From Streptomyces sp. AM 4-1-1 (GTDB lineage Bacteria > Actinomycetota > Actinomycetes > Streptomycetales > Streptomycetaceae): a stretch of DNA of 64,000 bases. Position numbers and translations under genes: made by a program. The notes beneath the pieces were generated by a model. That model was not told the DNA's origin. It did no database searches and saw nothing but the letters and a program-made list of their open reading frames with translations. The stretch spans positions 5,146,001 through 5,210,000 of the forward strand of contig NZ_CP119145.1 in the NCBI RefSeq assembly GCF_029167625.1, read 5' to 3'. This document shows, in pieces, positions 62,021 to 64,000 of the stretch (positions are counted from its first letter, which is position 1; each line of letters opens with the position of its first letter).

Positions 62021-64000
62021 ATGGCTACTGAGTCCAAGCCGTTCACACCGCTCGCCCTGCCCGTGTTGCCGCTCGACGACGAAGTGGTGCTGCCCGGGAT
62101 GGTGGTGCCCCTGGATCTGTCCGACGCCGAGGTGCGAGCCGCCGTCGAGGCCGCTCAGGCCGCCGTGCGGAGCGGTGGGGGCAAGCCCGAGCTGCTGCTC
62201 GTGCCGAGGATCGACGGGACGTACGCGGGGACCGGTGTGCTCGGTGTCGTCGAGCAGGTCGGCCGGCTCTCCGACGGGGACCCGGGCGCGCTCATCCGGG
62301 GCAGGGGCCGGGTGCGGATCGGGGCCGGGACCAGCGGGCCCGGCGCGGCCCTCTGGGTGGAGGGGACCCCGGTCGACGTATCGCTGCCCGAGCCGCCGCC
62401 CGGCGCGGCCGTCGAACTCGCCAAGGAGTACAAGGCCCTCGCCACCAGCTGGCTGAAGAAGCGCGGTGCCTGGCAGGTCGTGGACCGGGTGCAGCAGATC
62501 GACGACCTCTCCGCGCTCGCCGACAACTCCGGCTACTTCCCCTTCCTCACCACCGCCCAGAAGCTCCAGCTCCTGGAGACCCCCGACACCGTCGCCCGGC
62601 TGCGGCTCGCGATCCAGTGGCTCGGGGAGCACCTGGCCGAACAGGACGTCGCCGAGTCCATCGCCAAGGATGTCCAGGAGGGCGTCGACAAGCAGCAGCG
62701 CGAGTTCCTGTTGCGGCGTCAGCTCGAAGCGGTGCGCAAGGAGCTGTCGGAGCTCAACGGCGACCCGGACGACGAGTCCGACGACTACCGGAGCCGCGTC
62801 GAGGCCGCCGACCTCCCCGGACACGTCCGCGCGGCCGCCCTCAAGGAGGTCGAGAAGCTGGAACGCGCCTCCGACCAGAGCCCGGAGGGTTCCTGGATCA
62901 GGACCTGGCTCGACACCGTCCTCGAACTGCCCTGGAACGAAAGGACCGAGGACGCGTACGACATCCCCGGAGCCCGGCGCGTCCTCGACGCCGAGCACGC
63001 GGGTCTGGAGGACGTGAAGGAACGCATCACCGAATACCTCGCGGTGCGCAAGCGGCGCGCCGACCGGGGTCTCGGGGTCGTCGGGGGCCGGCGCGGCGGC
63101 GCGGTCCTCGCGCTCGTCGGGCCCCCCGGGGTCGGGAAGACCTCGTTGGGCGAGAGCGTCGCGCACGCCATGGGACGCGAGTTCGTGCGGGTGGCGCTCG
63201 GCGGTGTACGGGACGAGGCGGAGATCCGGGGCCACCGGCGTACATACGTCGGCGCGCTCCCCGGACGCATCGTCCGCGCCATCAAGGAGGCCGGCTCGAT
63301 GAACCCGGTGATCCTCCTCGACGAGATCGACAAGGTGGGCTCCGACTTCCGGGGCGACCCGGCCGCGGCGCTCCTCGAAGTCCTCGACCCGGCGCAGAAC
63401 CACACGTTCCGTGACCACTACCTGGAAGTCGAGCTGGACCTCAGCGATGTCGTCTTCCTCGCCACCGCCAACGTCCTGGAGGCCGTCCCGGAAGCCCTGC
63501 TCGACCGGATGGAGCTGGTCAGGCTCGACGGCTACACCGAGGACGAGAAGGTCGTCATCGCCCGCGACCACCTGCTCCCGCGCCAGTTGGAGCGGGCCGG
63601 GCTCGAAACCGACGAGGTGACGCTCGACGAGTCCGCGCTGCGCAAGCTGGCCGGTGAGTACACCCGTGAGGCGGGCGTACGGAACCTGGAGCGGTCCGTC
63701 GCCCGGCTGCTGCGGAAGATCGCGGCCCAGCACGAGATGGGTGACCGCGAACTCCCGTTCACCGTCACGGACGGGGACCTGCGCGCTCTCGTCGGACGGC
63801 CGCACCATGTGCCCGAGTCGGCGCAGGACCCGGCCGAGCGCCGTACAGCGGTGCCCGGGGTGGCCACCGGGCTCGCGGTCACCGGGGCCGGCGGTGACGT
63901 GCTCTTCGTGGAGGCGTCGCTCGCCGATCCGGAGACCGGCGCGTCCGGACTGACCCTGACCGGTCAGCTCGGTGACGTGATGAAGGAGTCCGCCCAGATC
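62021..64000 (+). CDS. lon: ATP-dependent Lon protease (3' truncated by window edge)
   Basis: The first 660 residues of Lon are present: substrate-binding N-domain (LPVLPLDDEVVLPGMVVPLDL), helical region (QREFLLRRQLEAVRKELSELNG), and AAA+ module with Walker A LVGPPGVGKTSLGESVA, Walker B PVILLDEIDK and sensor residues (VVFLATANVLEAVPEALLDRMEL). The catalytic Ser-Lys domain lies beyond the window apart from its beginning (GGDVLFVEAS). It degrades misfolded and regulatory proteins and is heat inducible through HspR. AGGGGAG precedes the ATG at 62021. Confidence 0.96.
   Translation, partial: MATESKPFTPLALPVLPLDDEVVLPGMVVPLDLSDAEVRAAVEAAQAAVRSGGGKPELLLVPRIDGTYAGTGVLGVVEQVGRLSDGDPGALIRGRGRVRIGAGTSGPGAALWVEGTPVDVSLPEPPPGAAVELAKEYKALATSWLKKRGAWQVVDRVQQIDDLSALADNSGYFPFLTTAQKLQLLETPDTVARLRLAIQWLGEHLAEQDVAESIAKDVQEGVDKQQREFLLRRQLEAVRKELSELNGDPDDESDDYRSRVEAADLPGHVRAAALKEVEKLERASDQSPEGSWIRTWLDTVLELPWNERTEDAYDIPGARRVLDAEHAGLEDVKERITEYLAVRKRRADRGLGVVGGRRGGAVLALVGPPGVGKTSLGESVAHAMGREFVRVALGGVRDEAEIRGHRRTYVGALPGRIVRAIKEAGSMNPVILLDEIDKVGSDFRGDPAAALLEVLDPAQNHTFRDHYLEVELDLSDVVFLATANVLEAVPEALLDRMELVRLDGYTEDEKVVIARDHLLPRQLERAGLETDEVTLDESALRKLAGEYTREAGVRNLERSVARLLRKIAAQHEMGDRELPFTVTDGDLRALVGRPHHVPESAQDPAERRTAVPGVATGLAVTGAGGDVLFVEASLADPETGASGLTLTGQLGDVMKESAQI

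Overview
The window has the very high GC, strongly GC3-biased look of a Streptomyces chromosome. Its gene order closely parallels the S. coelicolor core from about SCO5235 to SCO5285: dasD, nagB, a PdtaS-type kinase, wblE, a diacylglycerol kinase, ushX-sigH, sodN-sodX, maeB, 2-oxoglutarate dehydrogenase, a two-component system and lon. The comparison is from memory of gene content, not from an alignment. The ends cut through dasD (left) and lon (right). No rRNA, tRNA or CRISPR was seen.

Layout. 1-5 kb: amino-sugar metabolism (dasD, nagB with a DasR dre site, a SIS-domain protein), then a PdtaS-type kinase. 5-10.8 kb: wblE, lipid kinase, ushX-sigH stress module, UBP zinc finger, Na+/H+ antiporter. 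10.8-14.5 kb: ACC deaminase/D-cysteine desulfhydrase, amidase, and the NO pair nsrR-hmp. 14.6-18 kb: a family 2B encapsulin shell gene, a polyprenyl synthase (its likely cargo) and a GNAT. 18-28 kb: a 36-bp minisatellite, a DUF1648 membrane protein/GntR pair with its own operator, snapalysin with a divergent LysR regulator, an epimerase, a surface-anchored protein, an NmrA-type SDR and a secreted protease. 28.6-31.3 kb: a compact operon of a 22-residue peptide, a LuxE/PaaK-like adenylating enzyme and a nine-helix membrane protein with the YD...GLGD signature of presenilin-type aspartyl proteases. I consider this the most novel item.

32.2-38.6 kb is an integrated island: a 21-bp direct repeat of the 3' end of sodN brackets a low-GC DarT-DarG toxin-antitoxin pair, a NUDIX gene, an ISL3-type IS with a frameshifted transposase, a lipoprotein, and an integrase remnant ending at the attachment site. 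38.6-47.5 kb: nickel SOD and its maturation protease, a CGNR regulator, a methyltransferase, a TetR regulator, a polar amino-acid ABC importer, malic enzyme and an MDR dehydrogenase. 47.5-52.4 kb: an HTH/Clp-N pair with tandem palindromic operators, a 120-bp-unit repeat array, and a PadR/DUF4097 operon. 52.5-64 kb: the fused 2-oxoglutarate dehydrogenase, a two-component system, a spermidine-synthase-like protein, a rhomboid-like protein, a zinc-ribbon protein, and lon with an HspR-type operator.
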